A stretch of 64,000 nt of DNA from assembly GCF_001189845.1 (NCBI RefSeq), contig NZ_LFLZ01000034.1:1-64000 (forward strand), written 5' to 3'. Origin of the DNA: Bradyrhizobium tropiciagri. Its GTDB lineage: Bacteria; Pseudomonadota; Alphaproteobacteria; Rhizobiales; Xanthobacteraceae. Numbering within the stretch: the stretch's first letter is position 1; the number at the start of each line of letters is the position of its first letter. The notes beneath the pieces were generated by a model. It made no database searches and was not told the origin of the DNA. It saw only the letters and a program-made list of their open reading frames with translations. Shown here piece after piece: positions 36,038 to 44,759 of the stretch. The translations under genes were made by a program, and so were the position numbers.

Positions 36038-37210
36038 ATGCGTGAAGCCGTAATCGTTTCCTACGCGCGCACCGGCCTGGCGAAGTCCGGCCGTGGCGGA
36101 TTCAACATCACCCCGCCGATGTCGCTCGCCGCGCACGCCATCAAGCACGCGGTCGACCGCGCCGGCGTCGACAAGGAATATGTCGAGGATTGCTATCTCG
36201 GCAATTGCGCGCATGGCGCGCCGAACATCGGCCGCCAGGCCGCGCTGCTCGCCGGCCTGCCGAAGTCGACCGCGGGCGTCTCCGTGAACCGCTTCTGCTC
36301 GTCGGGCCTGCAGACCATCGCGATGGCCGCCAACTCCATTCGTTCGGATGGCTCCGATTGCATCGTCGCCGGCGGCGTCGAGAGCATCTCGATTCCCGGC
36401 GGCGGTTCGCCGAAGGAATCGATCGATCCGGATCTGCTCAAGACCGCGCCCGATATCTTCATGGCGATGATCGATACCGCCGACATCGTCGCCGAGCGCT
36501 ACAAGCTCAGCCGTGAATACCAGGACGAGTATTCGCTGGAGTCGCAGCGCCGCATGGCCGCCGCGCAGCAGGCCAACAAGTTCAAGGACGAAATCGTCCC
36601 GATGAAGACCAAAATGAAGGTGGTCGACAAGGCGACCAAGGCCGAGTCGATCGTCGACTACGTGGTCGATCGCGACGAGTGCAACCGCCCCGAGACCACG
36701 CTGGAAGGCCTTGCCAAGCTCGAGCCGGTCAAGGGTCCGGGCAAGTTCGTCACCGCCGGCAACGCCAGCCAGCTGTCCGACGGCGCCGCTGCCGTGGTGC
36801 TGATGGAAGCTAAGGACGCCGAGAAGCGCGGCCTCAACCCGCTCGGCCGTTTCGTCGCCTGGGCCTCGGCCGGCTGCGAGCCCGACGAGATGGGCATCGG
36901 CCCTGTGTTTGCCGTGCCGAAGCTGCTCAAGCGCCACGGCCTGAAGGTCGACGACATCGACCTCTGGGAGCTCAACGAGGCCTTCGCCAGCCAGTGCCTC
37001 TATTCGCGCGACCAGCTCGGCATCGATCCCGAGAAGTACAACGTCAACGGCGGCTCGATCGCGATCGGCCATCCGTTCGGCATGACCGGCGCCCGGCTCA
37101 CCGGCCACCTCTTGCAGGAAGGCCGTCGCCGCAAGGCCAAGTGGGGCGTCGTGACCATGTGCATCGGCGGTGGCCAGGGCGGCGCCGGCCTGTTCGAGAT
37201 CTACAGCTGA
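36038..37210 (+). CDS. acetyl-CoA C-acyltransferase (thiolase)
   Basis: 390-residue thiolase joining or cleaving acyl-CoA and acetyl-CoA. Catalytic triad residues are present: Cys87 in NRFCSSGLQT, His in AIGHPFGMTGAR (about 348) and Cys in TMCIGGGQGGAG (about 378). The NEAFASQ segment is typical. GAGGGAGAAAACA precedes ATG 36038. It could serve beta-oxidation or acetoacetyl-CoA formation; the branch cannot be told without a tree. Followed by a terminator. Confidence 0.93.
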   Translation: MREAVIVSYARTGLAKSGRGGFNITPPMSLAAHAIKHAVDRAGVDKEYVEDCYLGNCAHGAPNIGRQAALLAGLPKSTAGVSVNRFCSSGLQTIAMAANSIRSDGSDCIVAGGVESISIPGGGSPKESIDPDLLKTAPDIFMAMIDTADIVAERYKLSREYQDEYSLESQRRMAAAQQANKFKDEIVPMKTKMKVVDKATKAESIVDYVVDRDECNRPETTLEGLAKLEPVKGPGKFVTAGNASQLSDGAAAVVLMEAKDAEKRGLNPLGRFVAWASAGCEPDEMGIGPVFAVPKLLKRHGLKVDDIDLWELNEAFASQCLYSRDQLGIDPEKYNVNGGSIAIGHPFGMTGARLTGHLLQEGRRRKAKWGVVTMCIGGGQGGAGLFEIYS

Positions 37211-37239
37211 GCGCGATCAATACTGATTGCATGAGAACG

Positions 37240-37275
37240 AGCGGTCCGGCGGTAACGCCGGGCCGCTTTTCATTT
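37240..37275 (+). terminator. rho-independent terminator of the thiolase gene
   Basis: AGCGGTCCGGCG-GTAA-CGCCGGGCCGCT stem with one G-U pair and a TTTT tail, 29 bases after the stop codon, between the thiolase and convergent marR-type genes. Confidence 0.85.
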
Positions 37276-37283
37276 GAAGTCGA

Positions 37284-37742
37284 TCAAGGCGCCGGCAGAT
37301 CCGCCGCGCGCTCGCCGAAGTCGAGGGCGGCGACCAGTTCGAGCGTCTGCCTCAGATCTGCGGCCTGCCTGGCGCCAAACGCCGTCTCGAAGCGCTCTTG
37401 CGCCTCGAGCCAGGCGGCCTGCGACTCATCGAGCCTCACTTCGCCGCGTTTGGTCAGCCGCACCAGCCGGCTGCGGCGGTCATTCTTGTCGACGGTGATG
37501 GTCAAAAGGCCGTCGCGCTCCAGCGGCTTGAGGTTGTGATTGAGCGCGGTGCGATCGAGCACCAGCGCTGCGGCGAGTTCCCCCATCGTCGGCGAGCCCG
37601 AGCGTTTGACATAGACCAGAATGGCCCGTTGCGTGCCGCGCAGCCCTGACGCCGCAAGGATCTGATCGTAGAGCTGCGACACCCGCCGCGTCGCCTTGCG
37701 CAACGCCGTGAGATTGCACCGGCTGGTTTCGATCTTCGCCAT
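37284..37742 (-). CDS. MarR family transcriptional regulator
   Basis: 152-residue MarR-type repressor. The winged HTH includes RGTQRAILVYVKRSGSPTMG, ELAAALVLDRTALNHNLKPL and the wing VDKNDRRSRLVRLTKRGE. GGAGG five bases upstream fixes ATG 37742. Divergent from an MFS drug-type exporter; the 81-base intergenic region holds two TGCATATGCA palindromes 25 bases apart, so it likely represses the exporter and itself until a ligand binds. Confidence 0.9.
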   Translation of the reverse strand: MAKIETSRCNLTALRKATRRVSQLYDQILAASGLRGTQRAILVYVKRSGSPTMGELAAALVLDRTALNHNLKPLERDGLLTITVDKNDRRSRLVRLTKRGEVRLDESQAAWLEAQERFETAFGARQAADLRQTLELVAALDFGERAADLPAP

Positions 37743-37770
37743 CACTGCCTCCAACACGCTTGACATATAC

Positions 37771-37807
37771 ATGCATATGCACCTAGTAGCAATAGATGCA
37801 TATGCAC
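37771..37807. promoter_or_regulatory. paired MarR operators
   Basis: ATGCATATGCAC occurs exactly twice, at 37771-37782 and 37796-37807, each holding the perfect palindrome TGCATATGCA. The 25-base spacing is about two and a half helical turns. The AT-rich patch contrasts with the GC-rich surroundings and lies between the divergent marR and MFS genes. Confidence 0.75.
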
Positions 37808-37823
37808 ATATATGGAGGATGCG

Positions 37824-39257
37824 ATGTCGGAGATCGAGACGGAGACGATCGGGCTGGCTATCGGAACTGACGCGCGGCCACGGGTTCGGGTCGCAACGGC
37901 ATCACCGCGCCAGGTACTCGCGATCGTATCGGTGGGTATCTGCCTCGCAAATCTCGACCTGTTCATCGTCAATGTCGGGCTGCCGAACATCGCGCAGGAA
38001 TTCCGCGGCGCCTCGCTCGAGGATCTGTCCTGGATCCTCAATGGCTATGCGATCGTCTATGCGGCGCTGCTGGTGTTTTTCGGCCGCCTGGCGGAGCGCC
38101 ACAGCCGCAATCTGAGCTTTCTGCTCGGCGTTGCGCTGTTCACGGCGGCGTCGGCGGCCTGCGCGCTTGCGCCTAACGTCGAATTGCTGGTCGTGGCCCG
38201 CGTCGCGCAGGCCGCCGGCGCTGCGTTGATGACCCCGACCTCGATCGGCCTGCTGCTGGCGTCGTTTCCGCCCGACCAGCGCGCAGGTGCCGTGCGGACC
38301 TGGACGGCGATCGGCGGACTTGCAGCCGCGCTCGGGCCGCTGGCAGGCGGAGTGCTGGTCACTTTCGACTGGCGCTGGATCTTCATCGTCAATGTCCCGA
38401 TCGGCGTCGTCGCACTGGTAATCGGCTGGCTCAAACTGCCCGAGGTGCCCGGCCATGACATACCGCGCCCGAGCTGGTGGGCGGCACTGCTGGTGACCTC
38501 GGGCATCGGTGCGTTGACATTCGGAATCGTGAAGGCGAATGACTGGGGATGGGGCTCGCGCGGCGTGCTGCTCGGTTTTGCCGTCGCGGGCCTCTCGCTC
38601 GCCGCCTTCGCGTGGCACTGTCTGCGCTCGAAGAACCCGTTCGTCGATCCCGCCCTGTTTGCGGTCAGGCCGTTTACCGGGGCGACGTTTGTCATGGCGC
38701 CTTACTCGGCGGCTTTCGGCGCGATGCTGCTGTCGGTGGCGCTGTGGGAGCAAACCGTGTGGGGCTGGTCGGCGCTGAAGACCGGCCTTGCAATCGCGCC
38801 GGGTCCGCTGCTTGTCCCGTTCACCTCGCTGTTGTTCGCTGCCCGCCTGATCGCACGGTTTGGCGCCGCAGCCGTCGTGTCCGCCGGAATCGCATCGTTC
38901 GCGGGCGGCCTCGCGATCTGGGCAATGCTGCTTGGGGCTGACCCCGACATGCCTGCCTTCGTGGTCGGCATGATGCTCACCGGTATCGGTGTCGGGCTGA
39001 CCTTTCCGACCCTGATGGGGGTCGGGGCGGGTTCGCTGCCGCCATCGTCGTTCGCCACCGGCTCCGGTGTCATCAACATGATCCGGCAGGCGGCGCTTGC
39101 GATCGGCGTCGCGATCTTCGTCGCGATCCTGGCTACGCCGGCGACGATGGCTGACAGGATCGCGGCCTTCCATCGCGGTTGGTGGATCATGATCGCGATC
39201 ACCATCGCCGGCTTCGTGCCGAACTACCTGTTCATCCGGCGCCGGGCTGAGCGCTGA
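37824..39257 (+). CDS. MFS transporter, DHA2 (14-TM) family
   Basis: 477-residue inner-membrane exporter of the DHA2 drug/H+ antiporter group. About 14 hydrophobic helices; motif LDLFIVNVGLPNIAQEF in TM1 and motif A FGRLAERHSRN between TM2 and TM3 are clear, with GPLAGGVLVTFDWRWIFIVN as motif C region. GGAGG (37814-37818) fixes ATG 37824. It is controlled, by inference, by the divergent MarR protein through two palindromes upstream. Likely pumps out a drug, phenolic or plant-derived compound. Confidence 0.92.
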   Translation: MSEIETETIGLAIGTDARPRVRVATASPRQVLAIVSVGICLANLDLFIVNVGLPNIAQEFRGASLEDLSWILNGYAIVYAALLVFFGRLAERHSRNLSFLLGVALFTAASAACALAPNVELLVVARVAQAAGAALMTPTSIGLLLASFPPDQRAGAVRTWTAIGGLAAALGPLAGGVLVTFDWRWIFIVNVPIGVVALVIGWLKLPEVPGHDIPRPSWWAALLVTSGIGALTFGIVKANDWGWGSRGVLLGFAVAGLSLAAFAWHCLRSKNPFVDPALFAVRPFTGATFVMAPYSAAFGAMLLSVALWEQTVWGWSALKTGLAIAPGPLLVPFTSLLFAARLIARFGAAAVVSAGIASFAGGLAIWAMLLGADPDMPAFVVGMMLTGIGVGLTFPTLMGVGAGSLPPSSFATGSGVINMIRQAALAIGVAIFVAILATPATMADRIAAFHRGWWIMIAITIAGFVPNYLFIRRRAER

Positions 39258-39434
39258 CGCACGAAAGACATCGCCGCGCCATCCGGCAGTCGCGGCGCCG
39301 CCATGGTCGCGCCGCAGGGAAACCTCAATCGAACCAGTCCCTTCCTCGCTGCGTCTCACCACCAGAAACGGCGCGCCTTGAGCCCGGCGCGCGGTTGGTC
39401 TCGCGCGCGATGCGATGTTTCCCGGAGGGATGTG

Positions 39435-41102
39435 ATGCGAAGGATTGCGAATTGTCTTGTGACCTCCAGCCTGGTGCTGGCGGGAGCGCTGGTTGCCGGG
39501 CCGCTGCATGCGGCCAATCTCGACGCGGCGTCGCAGGTCGACGCCGTGACCGTCTATCCCGATGGCGCGAGTGTCACCCGCGTCATCACGCTGGATCTGC
39601 CCGCCGGCGACAACACGCTGGTCGCGAAGGATTTCCCGATGGGCCTCGATCCGACCTCGTTGCGGGTCGAGGGCGAGGCGGGCGACCGGCTGACGATCGG
39701 GGCCATCGACGCGCGGCCACCGCGTCCGGTGCCGCCGGCTAACTTGCCCGACATCGACAAGCGGATCGAGGCGCTCAGGGATCAGCGCGAGGATCTGCAG
39801 GGGATCATCACGTCGGCCGAAGCGCGGCGCAAATTCGCCGAGCATTTTGCCGAGGCCTCGCCGGTCGGGATCGGCGAGAAGGGCGAGGCGCGTCCGGTCA
39901 GCGAGTGGCGTGCCGCGTTCTCGGCGGTCGGGGACGAAGTGGCAACCGCCGACAATGCGATCCGCGACGCCACGCGTAAGCAGCGCGACATCGATCGCGA
40001 GATCGCGCGCCTTGAAGCCGATCGTGCCGCCAAGCCGCCGAGCAAGCTCGAGGTGCGGATCGAGCTGGCCTCCGCCGCCGCGACCCGGGCGACGCTGCGG
40101 GTGACCTATGCGGTGCGCAATGCCCGCTGGATGCCGATTTACGACGCCCGTCTCGACACCGGCGCCAAGGATCGCAAGCCGGCGATCGAACTGGTGCGCC
40201 GTGCCGAGATCACCCAGTCGACCGGCGAGGATTGGTCGAACGTGGCACTCGTCGTCTCCACTGTGCGCATCGCCCGCGGCGGCAACGCGCCCGATCTCAA
40301 TTCGCTGGTCGTGCGATATCCGCTGCCGCCGCGGCCGCTGGCTGCGGGCCGAGCGTTCGACAGCGTGCAACAGCCCTCGGCGCTGATGCCTGCACCGGCT
40401 GCGCCGCCGATGGAGCAGCATCTGTCCAAGCAGGCCGAGGAGCGGGACGCCACAGCCGAGGTCGGCGCCTTCCAGGCCATCTTCAAGATCCCCGGCCGCG
40501 TCAGCGTTGCAGCCAATGAGGGCGCCAAGAGCTTGCGCATCGCGACCGCGACGATCACCCCCGATCTCGCGGTGCGCGCCGTCCCGGTGCTCGATCCGAC
40601 CGCGTTCCTGGAGGCGAGCTTCGTGCAGGCCGACGATGCGCCGCTGCTGCCGGGGCAGGTCTCGATCTACCGCGACGGCATCTTTGTCGGCCGCAGCCGG
40701 ATGGCCACCGCCGCCAAGGACGAGACCGTGCGGTTCGGCTTCGGCGCCGACGACAAGGTCAAGATCGAACGCACAGTGGTGAAACGCAACGAGGGCTCCG
40801 CGGGCCTGATCGTGACGACATCGAAAACCGACGAGCGCGCGTTCAAGACCACGGTGCGCAACGGCCACGACTTCCCGATCAAGGTCGCGATCCAGGATCA
40901 GCTCCCGGTCAGCGAGAACGACGACATCGTGGTCGAGATGCTGCCGTCGTCGACGCCTGCGACGACCACTAATCTGCGCGACAAGCGCGGCGTGCTGGAA
41001 TGGGCGTTCGAGGCCAAGGCCGGCGAAGTCCGTGACGTCAATTTCGCCTGGCGGATGCGCTGGCCGAAGGACAAGGGCGTCGTGATGGTGCCGGCGGGGT
41101 GA
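39435..41102 (+). CDS. DUF4139 (mucoidy inhibitor MuiA-like) family exported protein
   Basis: 555-residue exported protein with a signal peptide (MRRIANCLVTSSLVLAGALVAGPLHA). An N-terminal DUF4140-like domain (VDAVTVYPDGASVTRVITLD) is followed by a coiled-coil (ALRDQREDLQGIITSAEARR), then the DUF4139 domain (ELASAAATRATLRVTYAVRN, ARWMPIYDARLD) and a C-terminal FEAKAGEVRDVNFAWRMRWP. The layout matches MuiA-like proteins, of unknown biochemical role. GGAGGG (39424-39429) fixes ATG 39435. Confidence 0.86.
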   Translation: MRRIANCLVTSSLVLAGALVAGPLHAANLDAASQVDAVTVYPDGASVTRVITLDLPAGDNTLVAKDFPMGLDPTSLRVEGEAGDRLTIGAIDARPPRPVPPANLPDIDKRIEALRDQREDLQGIITSAEARRKFAEHFAEASPVGIGEKGEARPVSEWRAAFSAVGDEVATADNAIRDATRKQRDIDREIARLEADRAAKPPSKLEVRIELASAAATRATLRVTYAVRNARWMPIYDARLDTGAKDRKPAIELVRRAEITQSTGEDWSNVALVVSTVRIARGGNAPDLNSLVVRYPLPPRPLAAGRAFDSVQQPSALMPAPAAPPMEQHLSKQAEERDATAEVGAFQAIFKIPGRVSVAANEGAKSLRIATATITPDLAVRAVPVLDPTAFLEASFVQADDAPLLPGQVSIYRDGIFVGRSRMATAAKDETVRFGFGADDKVKIERTVVKRNEGSAGLIVTTSKTDERAFKTTVRNGHDFPIKVAIQDQLPVSENDDIVVEMLPSSTPATTTNLRDKRGVLEWAFEAKAGEVRDVNFAWRMRWPKDKGVVMVPAG

Positions 41103-41185
41103 TCTGCATCTTGAGACGATGACATCCCTCTCGATCTCGGGCATCACTTTGCCAACGGCAAAAATGCCTGAGATCGGGAGGATCC

Positions 41186-42022
41186 ATGAGCTACCAGCAC
41201 ATCATCGTCGATGATCCGCGTCCGCGCGTCCGCCGCATCACGCTGAACCGCCCCGAGAAGCGCAATGCGCTGAACAACCGCCTGCGCGGCGAGATCTTCG
41301 CGGTGCTGGAGCAGGCCGACCGCGATCCCGAGATTTCGATCTCGATCCTGCGTGGCGCTGGGCCGTGCTTCTCGGCGGGCTATGACCTGTCCGCCGACAA
41401 CCGCGTCGACCAGCCCTATCATTCGGCATCCGGCCCCGGCCAATGGTCGCGCCATGTCGTCGAGGGCTGGTTCTCGATCTGGGACCTCGCCAAGCCCGTG
41501 ATTGCACAGGTGCACGGCTATTGCCTCGCCGGCGGCACCGAGCTCGCGACCGCTTGCGACGTGGTCTATGTCGCCGACGATGCCCAGATCGGCTACCCGC
41601 CGGTGCGGCTGATGAGCCCGCCTGACATGCAGTATCATCCCTGGCTGGTCGGCATGCGCCGCGCCATGGAATTGATGCTGACGGGCGATGCGATGTCCGG
41701 CCGCGAGGCCGCCGAATGGGGCTACGCGACCAGGTCGTTTCCGCTCGCCGAGCTGGAGGCGAAGACACTGGATTTTGCCGAGCGCGCGGCAAAGGTGCCG
41801 ATCGAGCTGCAGCAGCTCAACAAGCGCTCAGTTCATCGCGCGATGGAGATCATGGGCGCCCGCGCCGCGATGCGCGCCGGCACCGAGATCCAGGCGCTGG
41901 CCTTCACGACCGAGGCGAGCAAGGCCTACATGGCCGGCTTCCGCCGCGACGGCGGCAGCGTGAAGGCCCAGCTCGATCAGCGCGACACCACGTTCGGCGA
42001 TTACCGGACCAGGAAGGAGTGA
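41186..42022 (+). CDS. enoyl-CoA hydratase-related (crotonase family) protein
   Basis: 278-residue crotonase-fold protein: NRPEKRNALNNRLRGEIF, the oxyanion loop GAGPCFSAGYDLSAD, and LAGGTELATACDVVYVADDAQ with the first catalytic Glu. The second Glu of true hydratases is not at its place (the segment reads IGYPPVRLMSPPDMQYHPWL), so a different reaction on a CoA thioester is likely. GGGAGG (41176-41181) precedes ATG 41186. No operon partner. Confidence 0.85.
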   Translation: MSYQHIIVDDPRPRVRRITLNRPEKRNALNNRLRGEIFAVLEQADRDPEISISILRGAGPCFSAGYDLSADNRVDQPYHSASGPGQWSRHVVEGWFSIWDLAKPVIAQVHGYCLAGGTELATACDVVYVADDAQIGYPPVRLMSPPDMQYHPWLVGMRRAMELMLTGDAMSGREAAEWGYATRSFPLAELEAKTLDFAERAAKVPIELQQLNKRSVHRAMEIMGARAAMRAGTEIQALAFTTEASKAYMAGFRRDGGSVKAQLDQRDTTFGDYRTRKE

Positions 42023-42047
42023 GCTGGCCTCGCGAACGCCCGCTATA

Positions 42048-42101
42048 TTGACGCGTTTTCTTCACGCGAACCGGTGTCCACTTCGCTTGAAAACGCGTTA
42101 G
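42048..42101. repeat. dispersed inverted repeat, family E (copy 2)
   Basis: TTGACGCGTTTTCTTCACGC and the inverted CGCTTGAAAACGCG arm, nearly identical to 17285-17338. It overlaps the last codons of the convergent membrane-protein gene. Confidence 0.85.
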
Positions 42102-42540
42102 AAGCCGGCGTTCTCCTCCAGCCATTGATGGTTGTCCCAGTGCGCGCGACGGCCGAGGACGTAGTCGCGAACATCGTCCATGAAGCGGACCTTGCTGGCG
42201 AGCGCGCCAACGAAAGCGGCGATCGCCGCGATCCACGGCCATAGATGCATCAGCAGCGTGTCGGGGATCTGGCCGGCGAAGCCGCCTGCAGCGCGCCCGT
42301 TGCGAAGTAAGCCAATACGGCCCATGCGAGGGCCAATATCGTGGCCACAACCCCGTAGCTATTCTGATGAAGCCTCACCAATCGGCGCATCAAGCACAGA
42401 TAGGCAAAGTACACGATCACGCCGAGTATCAGGGCGATGCATGCCGGCGGAAGGCCCCAGCTTTGATCCCAGGTCAGATACACAACGAAGCCCGCGGCTA
42501 TCAGCGCCTCGATGGTGGTCAGGCTGGATTTCTCTTGCAT
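42098..42540 (-). CDS. hypothetical membrane protein, frameshifted
   Basis: Two minus-strand frames make one plausible protein: MQEKSSLTTIEALIAAGFVV to GALQ from 42540, and GGFAGQIPDTLLMHLWPWI to WLEENAGF ending at 42098. They join if one G is restored near 42286 (CAGG_CGGC), giving about 147 residues with four hydrophobic helices and a polar tail. The break type matches four others in this window. No family recognised. Confidence 0.5.
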
Positions 42541-42559
42541 GATTTGCCCCAAAGCGACT

Positions 42560-42883
42560 CAAGTATCGGCGGAGGCTATCATCATCTAGCGCGTTGCTAG
42601 AAGTGTATTTGTCGGACAACCTTTGGATTGGGCTCCGATCGCCGCGCTGAACGGCGCGAAGGAGACGAAGACCGGCCTCCGCATATTCACTGTCATGCCC
42701 CGCCTCGAGCGGGGCATCCAGCACGCCGCGGCCTCTCCGTTGAAGTCGACCGCCTCTGGAATACTGGGTCGCCCGGTCCCGTCTACGCCAAGGCTTCGAC
42801 GAGGCCATGAATGCATGGCGCGCCGAAGCTTTAGCGGAGGCGGCAAGCCGGGCGACGACACGGTGTTTGCGGCGAGAGGCGCC
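42560..42883. other. gap with a diverged palindromic repeat (family J)
   Basis: Between about 42690 and 42865 lies a repeat-like block with CATGCCCCGCCTCGAGCGG at its left and AGCCGGGCGACGACACGG at its right. No credible gene in these 324 bases. Confidence 0.45.
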
Positions 42884-44236
42884 TCACTTCGCCTTCAGGA
42901 AGTCGCCGACCTCGAGCAGCATGAATTCGTCGTCATCGGCCTTGTTCGGGTCGCGGCTCGACGAGAACGGCAGGTTGTTGTCGTTGCCGACGATGATGTG
43001 GGTCTCGTCGACCCGGTCGACATTCTCGATGGTGAAGAACGGGAAGGTGTAGACGCCGTCGTTGAGCGGCTTGCGTGCCTTCTTGTTCGGATCGCGGATC
43101 TTCAAGAGATCAATATAGGCGATCTTGCGCACCGGCTTGCCGACGTTGGCGTCGGAGAGTTCGATCTTGTAGACGCGCTTGAACTTGGCGAGATCAGGGA
43201 AGCAGTTCTCGCCGCGCTGGCCTTGTGGGCAGGCCTTGTCGGCGGTGCCCTCGCCATTGTCGCGCTCGATCACGAGGCCCTGGGTCGGGTCGATCATGTT
43301 GAAGTCGCCGATCGCATTGCCGTTCTGCTCGAACACATACTGCCAGTAGCGTCCGGTGAACTTCTCCGCCGCGACGTCGAATTCGAGAATGCGCGAGGCC
43401 TCCTTGCCATCGACCTTCTCCCAGTCCTTCTTGTCGGCGTCCCACAGCGGCCCTTCGAGCAGGCCGTACAGGAATTTGCCGTCCTTGGAGGAAGCGAAGC
43501 CCTCATAGCCCTTGGAGCGGCGCAGATTGACGTTGGTGTAGCTCGCGCCGGGGGCGCCCGGCGACTGTACCGCCCAGTGATCCGGCGAACGCACCGGCTT
43601 GCCATCGGCGACCGTCTCGAACACGGCAAGGATCTTGCCGGTCTTGTCGGCCTTCAGGATGTAGGGCCCGAACTCGTCGCCGATCCAGAAAATGTCGTTG
43701 ATGATCTGGAAGCCTTCAGTGTCGAAGTCGGCGCCGGTGAGGTAACGCTTGGCGGTGTCCTCATGCACGATGCGGAACGGTACCTTCTTGTCGGGATCGT
43801 GCAGGAACACGGTCTCCTGGCGCTCGATCTTGCCGCCCGTCCAGTCCATCTTGTAGCGGTTCAGATACAGCATCGAGTCCGCCGAGTTGTAGCGCGAGCC
43901 CATGCCGTTGTCGGTGATCACCCAGAACGTGCCGTCGGGCATCATCTTGATGCCGGAATGTCCCTGCAGCGGCTGGCCCTTGAACGGCAGAGACACGCCG
44001 GTCGGCCGCTCATAGGACTTGCCCATCACGGTGCCGATGGCGTCGACGCGCTTGCCGGTGGTGTACTTGCCCGAGGTCTTCAGGTCTGCCGGCGCATCGG
44101 CTGGAGCATCGATGAAGCTCTCCGCCGGCATCACGGCGTGTCCTGCCAGCGTCGCCGGAAATTCGTCCTCGCTCTGCGCGAACGCCGGTGTGGCGAGCAG
44201 GATCGAGGCGACGGAACAGAGCAGTGACAGGCGCAT
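42884..44236 (-). CDS. esterase-like activity of phytase family protein
   Basis: 450-residue exported protein with a signal peptide (MRLSLLCSVASILLATPAFA). Segments typical of the phytase-like esterase domain are present: GHSGIKMMPDGTFWVITDNG, DTEGFQIINDIFWIGDEFGP, SKGYEGFASSKDGKFLYGLL and HIIVGNDNNLPFSSSR. It is probably a beta-propeller periplasmic phosphoesterase or esterase. Substrate not defined; phytate cleavage should not be assumed. Confidence 0.88.
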   Translation of the reverse strand: MRLSLLCSVASILLATPAFAQSEDEFPATLAGHAVMPAESFIDAPADAPADLKTSGKYTTGKRVDAIGTVMGKSYERPTGVSLPFKGQPLQGHSGIKMMPDGTFWVITDNGMGSRYNSADSMLYLNRYKMDWTGGKIERQETVFLHDPDKKVPFRIVHEDTAKRYLTGADFDTEGFQIINDIFWIGDEFGPYILKADKTGKILAVFETVADGKPVRSPDHWAVQSPGAPGASYTNVNLRRSKGYEGFASSKDGKFLYGLLEGPLWDADKKDWEKVDGKEASRILEFDVAAEKFTGRYWQYVFEQNGNAIGDFNMIDPTQGLVIERDNGEGTADKACPQGQRGENCFPDLAKFKRVYKIELSDANVGKPVRKIAYIDLLKIRDPNKKARKPLNDGVYTFPFFTIENVDRVDETHIIVGNDNNLPFSSSRDPNKADDDEFMLLEVGDFLKAK

Positions 44237-44399
44237 GGTTGATCTCCCAAGGGATAAACGATGCGGTGTTCTCGGAGGCGCCTGTTACAGCCGGCTGACA
44301 GTTTTGTGAACGGTCGCAAATGTCGCAGGATAGATCGTGCTATTGACGAGTTCAGCTGGCAGGATCGAAGGCATCCGCTGCGTAGAGGAGAAGGCTTTG

Positions 44400-44735
44400 A
44401 TGTTCATCGCAATGAACCGGTTTCAGGTCATCAAGGGCAAGGAAGAGGCCTTCGAGACGGTTTGGAACACGCGCGATTCCTATCTCGACGATGTTCCGGG
44501 CTTCATCGAGTTTCACCTGGTGAAGGGATCCGAGGCCGAGGACCACACGCTCTATGCAACCCACACCGTGTGGGCCAGCAAGTCGGCGTTCGAGGACTGG
44601 ACCAGGTCGGATGCGTTCCGCCGCGCCCATGCGCGCGCCGGCAACGCGACCGGCGGCAGCCTTTATCTCGGACACCCGAAATTCGAAGGCTTCCAGGTGC
44701 TGATCACCGAGCGGGCGAAGACCGCTGCGGCGTAA
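44400..44735 (+). CDS. haem-degrading monooxygenase, IsdG/HmuD-like (ABM fold)
   Basis: 111-residue dimeric ferredoxin-like protein with MFIAMNRFQVIKGKEEAFET, then FIEFHLVKGS, YATHTVWASKSAFEDW and FRRAHARAG. Asn6, the Trp in HTVWAS and the His in RRAHARA match the catalytic Asn/Trp/His of IsdG-type haem oxygenases. Bradyrhizobium has two such enzymes, HmuQ and HmuD, that free iron from haem; this looks like one, but no haem-uptake gene is adjacent. GGAGAAGG precedes ATG 44400. Confidence 0.8.
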   Translation: MFIAMNRFQVIKGKEEAFETVWNTRDSYLDDVPGFIEFHLVKGSEAEDHTLYATHTVWASKSAFEDWTRSDAFRRAHARAGNATGGSLYLGHPKFEGFQVLITERAKTAAA

Positions 44736-44759
44736 CGGCGATCATCGCCGGAAGCTCCG

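Noticed and set aside
37902..41147. A 1081-codon open frame on the minus strand
   Set aside because: It is antisense to the MFS and DUF4139 genes, low-complexity in Arg/His/Asp, and shows no family motifs. It is a GC-bias shadow.
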